From Actinomadura montaniterrae (GTDB lineage Bacteria; Actinomycetota; Actinomycetes; Streptosporangiales; Streptosporangiaceae): a DNA stretch of 44,876 bases. Location of the stretch: the NCBI RefSeq assembly GCF_008923365.1, contig NZ_WBMR01000066.1:1-44876 (forward strand), in the 5' to 3' direction. This document shows positions 15,590 to 23,534 of this stretch, one piece after another; positions within the stretch are counted from its first letter, which is position 1; every line of letters begins with the position of its first letter. The position numbers were made by a program, and so were the translations under genes. Under the pieces are notes generated by a model. It was not told the origin of the DNA. It did no database searches and was given only the letters and a program-made list of their open reading frames with translations.

Positions 15590-16072
15590 ATGGATGACGC
15601 ATTGCAGATGCGCGAAGTCCCGTTCGAGACTCTCGTCCAGGAAGCGTCGTCAGGGCTGGAAGAGCCCTGCCACCTGGTCATACGTGACCAGAAGACGTGG
15701 GACGAGCTCTGGCCCCGTGTGACGACCCACAGGATGCCGGACCCGGCGGTTCCTGGACAATGGCCGGTCGACGCCAATACGAAGTGGGTGCCCCCGCCTT
15801 CGCCGGAGGTCGACTGGTCAGCCGGCATGGTGATCCTCGTCGCGCTGGGATTTCGTCCGACGAGGGGCTACCACCTGGAGATCGACCGAATCGGCGTGCG
15901 GGGATCGGTGCTCATTGTCCATGCCGTTGAGACCGAGCCGGGGGACGTGACCTTCGAGATGGCCAGCCATCCCGTCCACGCGGTCACGACGCCCCCGTTC
16001 GACGGCGACGTCGAGGTGACGATCGACGTCCGGCAAGCGGAGATCGGCGACTGCGGTCTGCCGGACGACTGA
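15590..16072 (+). CDS. PrcB C-terminal-domain-like protein
   Basis: This is a 160-residue protein without a signal peptide. The segment from about residue 75 onward (VDWSAGMVILVALGFRPTRGYHLEIDRIGVRGSVLIVHAVETEPGD) matches the pattern of the PrcB C-terminal domain, a beta-rich module with the conserved GxRPTxGY motif, first described in a protease complex subunit. The N-terminal part (DQKTWDELWPRV) is also typical of stand-alone members, in which a trigger 'W' helix precedes the domain. The exact role of such soluble actinobacterial versions is unknown. It is preceded by 235 bases with no gene and converges with the tautomerase gene. Confidence 0.68.
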   Translation: MDDALQMREVPFETLVQEASSGLEEPCHLVIRDQKTWDELWPRVTTHRMPDPAVPGQWPVDANTKWVPPPSPEVDWSAGMVILVALGFRPTRGYHLEIDRIGVRGSVLIVHAVETEPGDVTFEMASHPVHAVTTPPFDGDVEVTIDVRQAEIGDCGLPDD

Positions 16073-16130
16073 GGACGCAGGGCCCCTCGCGGGGTGATCG
16101 ATACAGAACGCGCGGAGCGAACCGTTCCCC

Positions 16131-16523
16131 TCAGCCCTGCTGCACCGCGTACTGGGCGAGGCCATTGCCGAGCGACCAGTTCTCCGGCAGCACTTCCACG
16201 AGATTGATGAACACGTCTTCGGGGCGCACGCCGGGATTGGCCTGCAGGAGTTCGACGATGCGCAGATAGAGCGCCTGCTTCTGGACGAGGTCGCGCGTGT
16301 TGTTGGCGGTGATCCGGATGATGACCACCTCGTCGCTCCGGTCGACGCCGTAGTAGGTGGGGCTGACGCTGAAGGTGCTGCTGTCATGCTCGGTGATCGT
16401 CATGAAGCGGTCGTCTTCCGGCACGTCGAAGGTCTCACGCATGGCGCGGTAGACGCCCTCGAAGAGGGCTTGGTGGTACTCGGCGGGCTTGCCTCGCCGC
16501 AACGACACCTGGACCAAGGGCAT
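16131..16523 (-). CDS. Tautomerase family protein
   Basis: This is a 130-residue member of the 4-oxalocrotonate tautomerase superfamily. After removal of Met the chain begins PLVQVSLRRGK, placing the catalytic proline at the N-terminus, the hallmark of the family. The rest follows the double beta-alpha-beta plan of longer members: VYRAMRETFDVPEDDRFMTITEHD and RDLVQKQALYLRIVELLQANPGVRPEDVFINLVEV, with ENWSLGNGLAQY near the end. Members of this length act on keto-enol substrates or as dehalogenases. It diverges from a LysR-type regulator, and an inverted repeat lies between them, so it is probably the regulator's target. Confidence 0.92.
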   Translation of the reverse strand: MPLVQVSLRRGKPAEYHQALFEGVYRAMRETFDVPEDDRFMTITEHDSSTFSVSPTYYGVDRSDEVVIIRITANNTRDLVQKQALYLRIVELLQANPGVRPEDVFINLVEVLPENWSLGNGLAQYAVQQG

Positions 16524-16569
16524 GCTCTGACTCCGTTCCTCGGGACGGTTCGCAGCGTAGCCAGCACTT

Positions 16570-16624
16570 GATCATTGAAAAAAGTCATCTTACGATATTT
16601 CAGCCATTAAATTCTCCAATGATC
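16570..16624. promoter_or_regulatory. Divergent LysR/tautomerase control region
   Basis: This A+T-rich segment holds GATCATTG (16570-16577) and its exact reverse complement CAATGATC (16617-16624), 39 bases apart. Between them TGAAA and TTTCA form a second, inner inverted pair. LysR regulators usually bind interrupted palindromes in just this position. Confidence 0.5.
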
Positions 16625-16633
16625 GGGGTGGCG

Positions 16634-17488
16634 ATGAAGATGCTCGCCCTGGACGCGGTGCAGGCCTTCGTGCTGACCGCCGAGATGAAGAGCTTCACGC
16701 GCGCGGCGGAGGCGATGGACTCCACGCAGTCCGCCGTGAGCCTGAAGATCAAGCGGCTGGAGGACGCCTTGGGCCGCCGCTTGCTGGACCGTACGCCCCG
16801 CCTGGTCCGCCTTTCGCAAGACGGCGCCGCCTTTCTCGGCCCCGCACGTGAACTGCTGGCCGCCCACGCGGGCGCGCTGGGCTCGTTCGGCGTCCAGCGG
16901 CAACGCCTGTCGATCGGCCTAAGCCACCACGTCGTCGGCGCCGAACTGCCCCATCTCCTGCGCCAGATAGGGCGAGCAGAGCCGGACCTGACGCTGGAGG
17001 TGAGCATCGCCAGCTCATGGGAACTCCTTGACCTGTTCGACAGCGGTGCGCTGGACGCGGCCATCGTGCTGCGGCACGAGGGCCGCCGCACTGACGGTGA
17101 AGTCCTGATGGAGGAGTCCTTCGGCTGGATGGCCTCAACCGACTTCGAACACAGCTCCGGCGAGCCTCTGCGCCTCGCCCTGCAGTCCGAGTCATGCCAT
17201 GTGCACCAGATGGCGGTGACCGCGCTGAACGAAGCGGGCATCGCCTGGCAAGAGGTGTTCGTGGGCGGCGGCATCGCGACCATCGGTGCGGCCGTGGCAG
17301 CAGGCTTGGCCGTGGCGGCGCTCAGCCCGCGCGTGGCTCCACCCGGCACCATGGACATGGGCGAATCATTCGGCCTCCCCCCGCTGCCCACCCGCAGCGT
17401 CGTCCTGCGGTCACGGCCGTCCGAGCCGGCCGCACGCAGGGCCCTGCGCACCTTCGCCTCCGCCCTGCGCGCCACAGCGGGACACTGA
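16634..17488 (+). CDS. LysR-family regulator
   Basis: This is a 284-residue regulator. The N-terminal winged helix is typical: LDAVQAFVLTAEMKSFTRAAEAMDSTQSAVSLKIKRLEDALGRRLLDRTPRLVRLSQDG. A periplasmic-binding-protein-like sensor follows from about residue 90 (RLSIGLSHHVVGAELPHLL; LFDSGALDAAIVLRH; VGGGIATIGAAVAAGLAVAAL). The start is uncertain: ATG 16634 and ATG 16640 both follow GGGGTGG, and upstream starts at 16568 or 16619 lack a ribosome binding site. It diverges from the tautomerase gene, and control of that gene is likely. The co-inducer is unknown. Confidence 0.9.
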   Translation: MKMLALDAVQAFVLTAEMKSFTRAAEAMDSTQSAVSLKIKRLEDALGRRLLDRTPRLVRLSQDGAAFLGPARELLAAHAGALGSFGVQRQRLSIGLSHHVVGAELPHLLRQIGRAEPDLTLEVSIASSWELLDLFDSGALDAAIVLRHEGRRTDGEVLMEESFGWMASTDFEHSSGEPLRLALQSESCHVHQMAVTALNEAGIAWQEVFVGGGIATIGAAVAAGLAVAALSPRVAPPGTMDMGESFGLPPLPTRSVVLRSRPSEPAARRALRTFASALRATAGH

Positions 17489-17702
17489 CCGCCACCGCCG
17501 CGAGGTTGTGGAGATCAGGCCCGGCCCAATGCCGCGCCGTCGGACCGGGAACCTCCCTAGCCCGACTATCTGGAACCGAACCGCCGCAGCGCCCGAATGC
17601 CGACCACCTCGCATCGAGGGCAGCCGCCCAGAATCGACCAGCCAAATCACTGGTTTGGGCCTCATGACGCGCTTGTTACCGGCACGCCTTGCACGGTCGA
17701 AT

Positions 17703-17885
17703 TCAGGCAGGTGCAACGACCTCTGCCTGGCAGGCGAGGCACATCAGTTTGTGCTCCACCACGTGGCGCTGCTTGAACCGCTGACCCAACTCGACGGCGT
17801 ACTCGTCACACTCAGGACACGTCCAAGGGCCGGGCTCGCCCTGCTTCGCTGAACGGATGATGTGATTCCACTCATCGTTACTCAT
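17703..17885 (-). CDS. Small zinc-ribbon protein
   Basis: This is a 60-residue protein. Two cysteine pairs, CPEC (residues 23-26) and CLAC (about 49-52), spaced by some 22 residues, form a typical zinc ribbon; the intervening segment is charged (GQRFKQRHVVEHK). The N-terminus SNDEWNHIIRSAKQGEPGPW looks like a small helix. The position ahead of the IS element and the isolated context give no functional hint. The paired cysteines, sensible start and lack of a better overlapping frame support a real gene; nucleic-acid binding or a small regulatory role is only a guess. Confidence 0.6.
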   Translation of the reverse strand: MSNDEWNHIIRSAKQGEPGPWTCPECDEYAVELGQRFKQRHVVEHKLMCLACQAEVVAPA

Positions 17886-18084
17886 CCCGGGATCCTACGG
17901 CTCGCCCGGCGTCCCGCTCCCGAAGTCGGCCCCGGCCCCAAGGCAACAGAGCGTGACCGGCGAGTTGACGCGGGTGATGCACAAACGCCGAGCGTCCGGA
18001 GAGGGCTGGACGGATGCGGTTGTAGGTCGCCGCGGCACCGACGCGCCCGGAGGGCGGCCTTCTCTACATCGGTGAGCGGGCTAG

Positions 18085-19098
18085 GCCGTGTCTCAAAGTG
18101 GGATGAGCGGCGTGTCCGGCCACGAAAGCAGTGAGGTCTCCGGTACAGGGGTCATCGACCAAGAAGACCCTGATTCCCGGAGACCTCGTGGCCAGCGTAG
18201 TGGTGACGAGGCGGTTTGACCTGACCGATGGGCAGTGGGCGGTCCTGGAGCCGTTGCTGCCGGTGCCCAAGGGGCCGGGTCGGCCGTCGAAGTGGACGAA
18301 ACGGCAGTTGATCGACGGGATCCGCTGGCGGGTGCGCACTGGTGCACCCTGGCGGGATGTGCCTGCCTGCTATGGCTCGTGGCAGGCGGTGTACGGATTG
18401 TTCCGCCGCTGGCAGCGCAGCGGCTGCTGGGCACGGATCGTGGCCGCCCTGCAGGCCCGGGCCGATGCGTTGGGGCTGATCGGCTGGGAGGTGAACGTCG
18501 ACTCCACCATCGTGCGGGCGCATCAGCGCGCCGCCGGTGCCCGCCGACGAGTCGATCTGCAGCGCGAGCCACCCGGCGGGACGAGCATCGAGCCGGACGA
18601 TCACGGGTTGGGACGCTCGCGCGGTGGGCTGTCGACCAAGGTGCATCTGGCGTGCGAGCAGGGGCAACGAGCGTTGTCGCTGGTGGTGACGGCCGGGCAG
18701 CGTGGTGACGCCCCGCAGTTCGAGGAGGTGATGGCCGGCATCCGCATCGCCAGGCTCGGACGGGGGCGCCCCCGGACCCGGCCCGATCGGGTTCGGGCCG
18801 ATAAGGCCTACTCGTCGAGGGCGATCCGGGCTCACCTGCGCAGATGCGGCATCGCGGCCACGATCTCAGTGCCGGCCGACCAGGCCGGCCACCGCCGGCG
18901 GCGGGGTAGCCGCGGCGGCCGTCCACCGGCATTCGACCCGATCGACTACCGCGCCCGCCACGCCGTCGAATGCGGCATCAACCGCCTCAAGCGCCACCGG
19001 GCCATGGCCACCCGCTACGACAAACTCTGCGTCCGCTACCAGGCCATCCTGCAGATCATCACCATCAACGAATGGCTCCACCTACTTCGAAACACGGC
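18085..19098 (+). mobile_element. IS5-family insertion sequence, apparently intact
   Basis: This is a 1014-bp element. The terminal inverted repeats begin GCCGTGTCTCAAAGTGGG at the left and GCCGTGTTTCGAAGTAGG (read from the right end), matching at 15 of 18 positions. Both ends are flanked by CTAG (18081-18084 and 19099-19102), fitting a 4-bp target duplication at a CTAG/YTAR-type site as used by IS5 relatives. It carries one uninterrupted transposase gene. It sits exactly at the stop codon of the membrane protein gene on the other side. Confidence 0.87.
18135..18185 (+). promoter_or_regulatory. Inverted repeat masking the transposase ribosome binding site
   Basis: GGTCTCCGG (18135-18143) is exactly complementary to CCGGAGACC (18177-18185), which contains the GGAG ribosome binding site just ahead of GTG 18188. 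Read-through transcripts from outside would fold the site away. Similar protection against impinging transcription is known for other insertion sequences. Confidence 0.6.
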
Positions 19099-19102
19099 CT
19101 AG
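18188..19102 (+). CDS. IS5-family transposase
   Basis: This is a 304-residue DDE transposase in a single frame. The N-terminal DUF4096-like domain is clear (RRFDLTDGQWAVLEPLLP, then RQLIDGIRWRVRTGAPWRDVP and YGSWQAVYGLFRRWQRSG). The catalytic triad is visible: Asp in NVDSTIVRAHQ, Asp in VRADKAYSS, and Glu in AVECGINRLKRHR. GTG 18188 (VASVVVTRRFDL) is taken as the start because GGAG lies nine bases upstream. The stop TAG (19100-19102) is formed from the CTAG flanking sequence, not from the element itself. With an intact frame, motifs and ends, the element may still move. Confidence 0.93.
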   Translation: MASVVVTRRFDLTDGQWAVLEPLLPVPKGPGRPSKWTKRQLIDGIRWRVRTGAPWRDVPACYGSWQAVYGLFRRWQRSGCWARIVAALQARADALGLIGWEVNVDSTIVRAHQRAAGARRRVDLQREPPGGTSIEPDDHGLGRSRGGLSTKVHLACEQGQRALSLVVTAGQRGDAPQFEEVMAGIRIARLGRGRPRTRPDRVRADKAYSSRAIRAHLRRCGIAATISVPADQAGHRRRRGSRGGRPPAFDPIDYRARHAVECGINRLKRHRAMATRYDKLCVRYQAILQIITINEWLHLLRNTA

Positions 19103-19884
19103 TGTCCTTTGGCGATCTTCGCGTTGATCGTCTTCGCAAGTTCCGGTTCGATGACGGTGCCCTGGAAGCGGCTGAGGGCGCTTCTGTCGTCGTCGAGATC
19201 GAAGGCGGTGGACGCGCCGCCGTGCTTCACGCGCAGCTTGCGGTCGCGCAGTGCGGTCGTGGAGGTGGCCTGCAGGAGGTCAAAACCCACGTCATAGACC
19301 AGTTGGCCCTTTCGGCAGGTCATGGGCAGGGTGGTGATCCCTGCTGCGCAGCTCTCGGCATCGAGGGCACCGGGCACGTCATTGCGGTTGGAGAGCAGGT
19401 TCGACCAGTTCATCTCCACGACCGCAGGACGCGCGTCAATCTCCTCCGAGACCCCGATGACGACCCCGTGCAGCCCGGGCAGATCGAACGTGTACGTACA
19501 GCTACCGCGTGGCGCCGTCAGCGGGCCGCCGGTGGCGTCAAACGCGTTCATCGTTCTCAGCTTGACCTCGCCGCCCGTGCGCCGGACACGGGTCGCCTGC
19601 GGCAGGACGGCTCGGATCTCCGCGTCACTGAGGAACGCGCACGCGTCCGGCCAGCCCGTCCCGTCGACGAAGCCGTCCGGCCGTCCGACCGTTCCCGGGT
19701 CGATGCGTGCGGCGTCCGGCCTGGCGGCTCCGACCAGCAGTGGTGGCGCATGCTCCGGCCGGTCCGGAGCGCAGGACCTCCAGGCGAGGAACACGACTGC
19801 TCCGATCAGCGCAAGTACCACTAGCTGACAGCCTTTGCCTCCACTCCTCAACTGAGATGGGCCTGACGTTCGAGCCGTATTCAT
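19099..19884 (-). CDS. Membrane-anchored protein, DUF3558-like extracellular domain
   Basis: This is a 261-residue protein with a short cytoplasmic start (MNTARTSGPSQLRSGGKG), one membrane helix (CQLVVLALIGAVVFLAW) and an external domain of about 220 residues. DACAFLSDAEIRAVLPQA and GSCTYTF near the middle resemble actinobacterial DUF3558-type proteins, and further cysteines (AESCAAGITTLPMTCRKG) could form disulfides. Its TAG stop lies in the CTAG next to the IS5-type element. An in-frame ORF continues upstream of 19884, but the basic start followed by the helix makes 19884 the more natural beginning. The function is unknown. Confidence 0.65.
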   Translation of the reverse strand: MNTARTSGPSQLRSGGKGCQLVVLALIGAVVFLAWRSCAPDRPEHAPPLLVGAARPDAARIDPGTVGRPDGFVDGTGWPDACAFLSDAEIRAVLPQATRVRRTGGEVKLRTMNAFDATGGPLTAPRGSCTYTFDLPGLHGVVIGVSEEIDARPAVVEMNWSNLLSNRNDVPGALDAESCAAGITTLPMTCRKGQLVYDVGFDLLQATSTTALRDRKLRVKHGGASTAFDLDDDRSALSRFQGTVIEPELAKTINAKIAKGH

Positions 19885-19989
19885 CCGCGCTGCTGCCTCC
19901 GTGGCGTCATGGTGACGATGATGCTCATCCGCGATTACAACGCGCTTACGAACCGTGCGATCGCTGTTCCGGGCGCTCCCGGAACTCGG

Positions 19990-20200
19990 CTTCATCACCG
20001 GCGCACAGGCCCGGGGCGCGCGCGGAGGCCGTCGCCACCGCGCTCGCGGCGGTGCTGCGGGAGTGCGTGACGAACGTGCTTTGCCACAGCGAGCCGCGCG
20101 CCTGCACCATCGTGGTCATCCGGACGGACGGGTGAGTCCGGCTGAGGAGCGTCAACGACGGCGCCGACTGGCCTCCTGGGGGCGCCACCGTCCTTGGCGA
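19990..20200 (+). pseudogene. Fragment of a sensor histidine kinase ATPase domain
   Basis: The frame reads ATALAAVLRECVTNVLCHSEPRACTIVVI, the N-box helix and following strand of a NarL-partner histidine kinase (compare the usual LREAVTNVxRHS). The frame stops at TGA 20133-20135; shortly after, in another frame, RSVNDGAD resembles the G1-box region. There is no dimerisation domain, no start and no C-terminus. This is a small scrap next to the tRNA fragment. Confidence 0.6.
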
Positions 20201-20288
20201 GGGCCCGGCACGCGTAGAGCGCCGGCGTGACGGCCGACGAGGCGGTGTCGAACGAACGTGCCTGCCGTCGAAGCTCCCCGGTCAGGGG

Positions 20289-20336
20289 TGGTGGGTCGCG
20301 TGGGACTCGAACCCACAACCTACGGATTAAAGTCCG
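20289..20336 (-). repeat. 3' half of a tRNA-Lys gene (probable attachment-site scar)
   Basis: On the minus strand the sequence ends in encoded CCA (20289-20291), preceded by acceptor strand CGACCCA and a T arm GTGGG-TTCGAGT-CCCAC, an AGGTT variable region, and GGACTTTAATCC as a defective anticodon arm. The T arm and acceptor strand match tRNA-Lys, but the D arm and 5' acceptor strand are absent and the anticodon loop is one base short. Tyrosine integrases commonly use tRNA 3' ends, leaving such copies. Confidence 0.72.
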
Positions 20337-20379
20337 AAACTGCCGTATCGGAGCGGCCTGCTCAGCGTCGGCTTGTGTC

Positions 20380-20710
20380 GATCCGTCCGCATCGAGCCTG
20401 ATTCTCGTGCCGCACGGTGCCGCCGCGTGCCGGGGCGCGCAGGAACGTGGTCCAGGACGCGTCGGTCCGTCGCGGTGCCGGCTCCATACCGGCGCGGCGC
20501 AGGATCCGCCACACCGTGGCCGCCGACACCCGGTAACCGAGCCAACCAACACACCGGCTGGAGGGCAGGACGGTTCACCTGCCGCCGTAACACCGCAAGC
20601 TGATGACGTAACGCCAAGATATCGACGTCCTTGGCCGCGTCTCCGCAGAACCGAAGCAGCAGCATGCCCAACGAGTTGCGCGTCAGCCCGTACAACAGCG
20701 ACCGCACCAT
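20380..20710 (-). pseudogene. Integrase-core (IS3/IS481-like) transposase remnant
   Basis: The N-terminal part (LTRNSLGMLLLRFCGDAAKD, then VDILALRHQLAVLRRQVNRP) matches the start of a common actinomycete transposase family. After a large deletion the frame resumes with VSAATVWRILRRAGMEPAPRRTDASWTTFL in a shifted frame, the helix just before the catalytic core. The catalytic DDE domain is absent. It abuts the tRNA-Lys fragment. Confidence 0.72.
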
Positions 20711-20921
20711 GGTGTTTCAGCCTGCCGGACCGCGGCGTTGATCCCGCCGGGAAACCAGCTGGTCAGGCTCCAAATCGAGATAATGAAGCCCCACAGGCCG
20801 CGACGACAGTTAAGACTTGGCGGATAGTTCTGTAACAGTGTGCGGTGGCCGTCCGGACGCCCTCCCGGACGGTGTTCTCCGGGCAGGGGTGCAATGTCGT
20901 TGTCGCGAGTGAGGGGCCGCC

Positions 20922-21569
20922 ATGAAACGCGTGATCGCGCCGGGGACGAGATGGATCTGCTGCCTGTTGGTTCTCGGCGCACTGCTGGCCGGCGCCGCGG
21001 GAACGGCGCTGATCAACCCCTACCGCTTTGTCGGCTTGGGGGACCGGATCTGGCTCTGGTGTGTGCTGGCGGTCGCCGGGTTCGGGTTGATCGGCGTGGC
21101 GAGTGTGCTGCTGGCGAAGGCGCAACATGGCATCTGGAGCCGACTGCTGGTGGTCTGCGCCGGCTGTACGGTACTGGCAGGTGTCGCGTGCATCTCCTGG
21201 AGCTACCTCATCACGCTTTCTATCGATTATTCGAATGAACAGCGGGTTGCGACGGTTTCCCCTGACGGGAAATTCGCCGTCATTCTGAACTATGCCCATC
21301 CCCAATATTCCCACGCCGCTGATCGACCTGACGGCCTCTACCTGCAAACAAGAGATGGATTCTTCAGTAAGAGAGCTTATATCGGCTGTTTGTCCGACAG
21401 TGGCGCCCACCGGATGGACGCGGTGTGGTTCGCCGGTGCGAACACCATTGTCGTCCGCCAGGAAGGTGACGAGGGGAAAACGGAACGCTCGGTCTCGTTT
21501 GATCCGGTCAAGGTCCGGGTCGATCAGCCCATGGGCGACAGTTGTCCGCCCACCCTCTACACCGGCTGA
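20922..21569 (+). CDS. Membrane protein of unknown function
   Basis: This is a 215-residue protein. Three or four hydrophobic helices cover the first 110 residues (WICCLLVLGALLAGAAGTAL; LWCVLAVAGFGLIGVASVLL; LLVVCAGCTVLAGVACISWSYLI). The C-terminal 100 residues are soluble and probably external, beta-rich, with VATVSPDGKFAVILNY resembling a beta-propeller strand, and end in DSCPPTLYTG. The gene is preceded by CGAGTGAGGGGCCGCC, which offers a GAGGGG ribosome binding site. It is flanked by mobile-element remnants, so it may have arrived by transfer. I do not recognise a family. Confidence 0.65.
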   Translation: MKRVIAPGTRWICCLLVLGALLAGAAGTALINPYRFVGLGDRIWLWCVLAVAGFGLIGVASVLLAKAQHGIWSRLLVVCAGCTVLAGVACISWSYLITLSIDYSNEQRVATVSPDGKFAVILNYAHPQYSHAADRPDGLYLQTRDGFFSKRAYIGCLSDSGAHRMDAVWFAGANTIVVRQEGDEGKTERSVSFDPVKVRVDQPMGDSCPPTLYTG

Positions 21570-21687
21570 CGGGCCGAGGAACTGGATCCGCCGGGGTGGC
21601 GCTCCCGAATCCCTGGTAAGAAGATGATGCCCTCGGGCCCGGGAGGAAACCCATAGTTGTCTACAGTTACTGGACAATCAATCAATA

Positions 21688-22479
21688 ATGATGGGAGTCA
21701 CGGTTGTGTCCACGCGCGTCCTGGAGGGCAAGGTTGCGCTCGTCACTGGTGGAAGCAGGGGAATCGGCCGAGCCATCGCCGAACGCCTCGGGCGGGACGG
21801 CGCCGTTGTCGCCGTCGCGTTCGGCCACGACCTGGCAGCGGCGAGCGGAGTCGTCGAGCGGATCCGCAAGGGTGGCGGCCGCGCTTTCGCCATCCAGGCC
21901 GAACTGGGTCGACGGGGTGACGCGGCCGCACTGTGGGCCGCCTTCGACGCGCAGATCGAGCAGCATTCACCCGAGGGGGGTGTCGATATTATTGTTAATA
22001 ATGCCGGCATCGGTCGCGGCACGGATCTGGCTTCGCTTACCGAGGAAGAGTTCGATGAGATCTTCGCGGTGAACATGCGGGCACCGTTCTTCATCGTGCA
22101 GCTGGGGATGAAGCGAATTCGCGACGGAGGGCGGATAATCAACATCTCCAGTTGTGCGGCGCGCATGGCCATGCCGGAGATCATCGCTTACGGGCCGACG
22201 AAGAGCGCGCTGGAGACCTTCACGAGGAATCTCGCCAAGGAGTTGGGGCCGCGAGGCATCACGGCGAACTCGGTGGCTCCCGGGATCGTCGGCACCGACA
22301 TGAACGCGGGCTGGCTTCGCGGCAACGCGGAAGCCGAAGCGCATGCCTCCTCACTCGCCGCGCTGGGTCGCCTCGGACAGGCGGAGGACGTTGCCGACAT
22401 CGTGGCCTTCCTCGCGTCCGACGATGCTCGATGGATGACCGGCGGAGTGATCGATGCAAGCGGCGGTATTGGACTGTGA
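21688..22479 (+). CDS. Short-chain dehydrogenase/reductase (SDR)
   Basis: This is a 263-residue classical SDR. The cofactor-binding TGGSRGIG motif is at residues 20-27, the NNAG motif at 104-107, and the catalytic residues are Ser155 (INISS), Tyr168 and Lys172 (YGPTK). The C-terminus has NSVAPGIVGTDM and a C-terminal GGVIDASGG, both typical. AFGHDLAAA after the second strand lacks an acidic residue where NAD enzymes usually have one, so NADP preference is possible. ATG 21688, ATG 21691 and GTG 21706 are alternative starts. It belongs to the FabG-like/3-oxoacyl-ACP reductase group; the substrate is unknown. Local base composition is slightly less G+C-rich than at the left end of the window. 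Confidence 0.93.
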   Translation: MMGVTVVSTRVLEGKVALVTGGSRGIGRAIAERLGRDGAVVAVAFGHDLAAASGVVERIRKGGGRAFAIQAELGRRGDAAALWAAFDAQIEQHSPEGGVDIIVNNAGIGRGTDLASLTEEEFDEIFAVNMRAPFFIVQLGMKRIRDGGRIINISSCAARMAMPEIIAYGPTKSALETFTRNLAKELGPRGITANSVAPGIVGTDMNAGWLRGNAEAEAHASSLAALGRLGQAEDVADIVAFLASDDARWMTGGVIDASGGIGL

Positions 22480-22699
22480 ATATTAGACCGAATCCACGCA
22501 CGACACGCTTTTAAGGTGAGGGCCATTCGGAGGTTCGCGCGCAGGCTGCCGGACGGTACATGGGCCCAAACCTGTCGATGGCCGGCTGACCCCGCCCTGG
22601 GGGCAGCAGGTCACCGGCAGCACGCCCGGCCACTCTCCATTCCATTACGGGACAGCCCTTACGACCTCGTGCCTGGCTGTGGTGTCGGCGGAGACCGTG

Positions 22700-23460
22700 A
22701 TCGTTGATCACGGTCAGATGGTCCGGTCGGTGGCTCGTGCGGTGGTTGTGGGGAATCGTCGGATCACCTGTCTGTCGCCGACGGTGATCGCCGAGTTGGT
22801 GGCGGAGGTCGGGCCCGTGTGGCAGGAGCGGCACCACGTGGCCCTGGTCGCTCGTCTGCGGAGGCGGGCAGTGGGTGCCGGGGAGAAATACCAGCTTGTG
22901 TTGTGGACTGGCTGCTGGCCACGCTGATCCATCTTCGAGGGGAGCCACGATGTGCTGGGTTGCTGGTTCGGCGTCAGCCGATCCACCATCACCCGAGCCA
23001 TCGCCGAGCTCCGGCCGCTGCTGGCCGACCGTGGCTGCACGGTCGCGCCGGGAATCCGGTTGCGCACGCTGGCCGAGGTGATCGAGTACCCGGGCGCCAG
23101 CGGGCAAATCGCGATCATCGATGCCACCGAGGTCAGGTCCGCCGACCGGCGACCAAACGGCCGGACCGCAACATGTTCGTCTCCGGCAAGAACAAGCAAC
23201 ACGTGATCAAGGCCATGGTGGTCACCGACGCAGACGGTCACCTGCTCTTCTGTGGACAGCCGAGCCTGGTACGAAGAGCTCCACGCCGCCCGTGCCACTC
23301 CCATTCCGTCCGCCGCATCCGGGTCGAACACGGCATCGCCCACCTGAAGAACTGGCGCTCTCTCGCCCGTCATCACGGCCGCCGCGAACACCTCGACGAC
23401 ACGGCCAGAGCCGCTGCAGCACTGCTGCCCCCTCAACGGGCCGCAACGCACACGGTCGAA
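22700..23460 (+). pseudogene. IS5-type (DDE_Tnp_4) transposase, multiply frameshifted
   Basis: Pieces of one transposase appear in successive frames: RSVARAVVVGNRRITCLSPTVIAELVAEV (22719 onward), then VLGCWFGVSRSTITRAIAELRPLLADRGC and RLRTLAEVIEYPGASGQIAIIDATEVR, then NMFVSGKNKQHVIKAMVVTDADGHLLFC, and finally RRIRVEHGIAHLKNWRSLARHHGRREH. The middle catalytic segment is deleted after LLFC. The gene has at least three frameshifts and cannot give a full protein. It belongs to the IS5-type group with an N-terminal helix-turn-helix. Confidence 0.8.
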
Positions 23461-23534
23461 CTCCGGGCATAACTCGGTCGCTCGGCGAATACCGACACGT
23501 CGCCACATCCATGCACGAGGTCGTTAGGCGATCG

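Noticed and set aside
20281..20370. A complete tRNA-Lys gene on the minus strand
   Set aside because: Only the 3' half is present: no D arm or 5' acceptor strand could be found upstream, and the anticodon loop is one base short.
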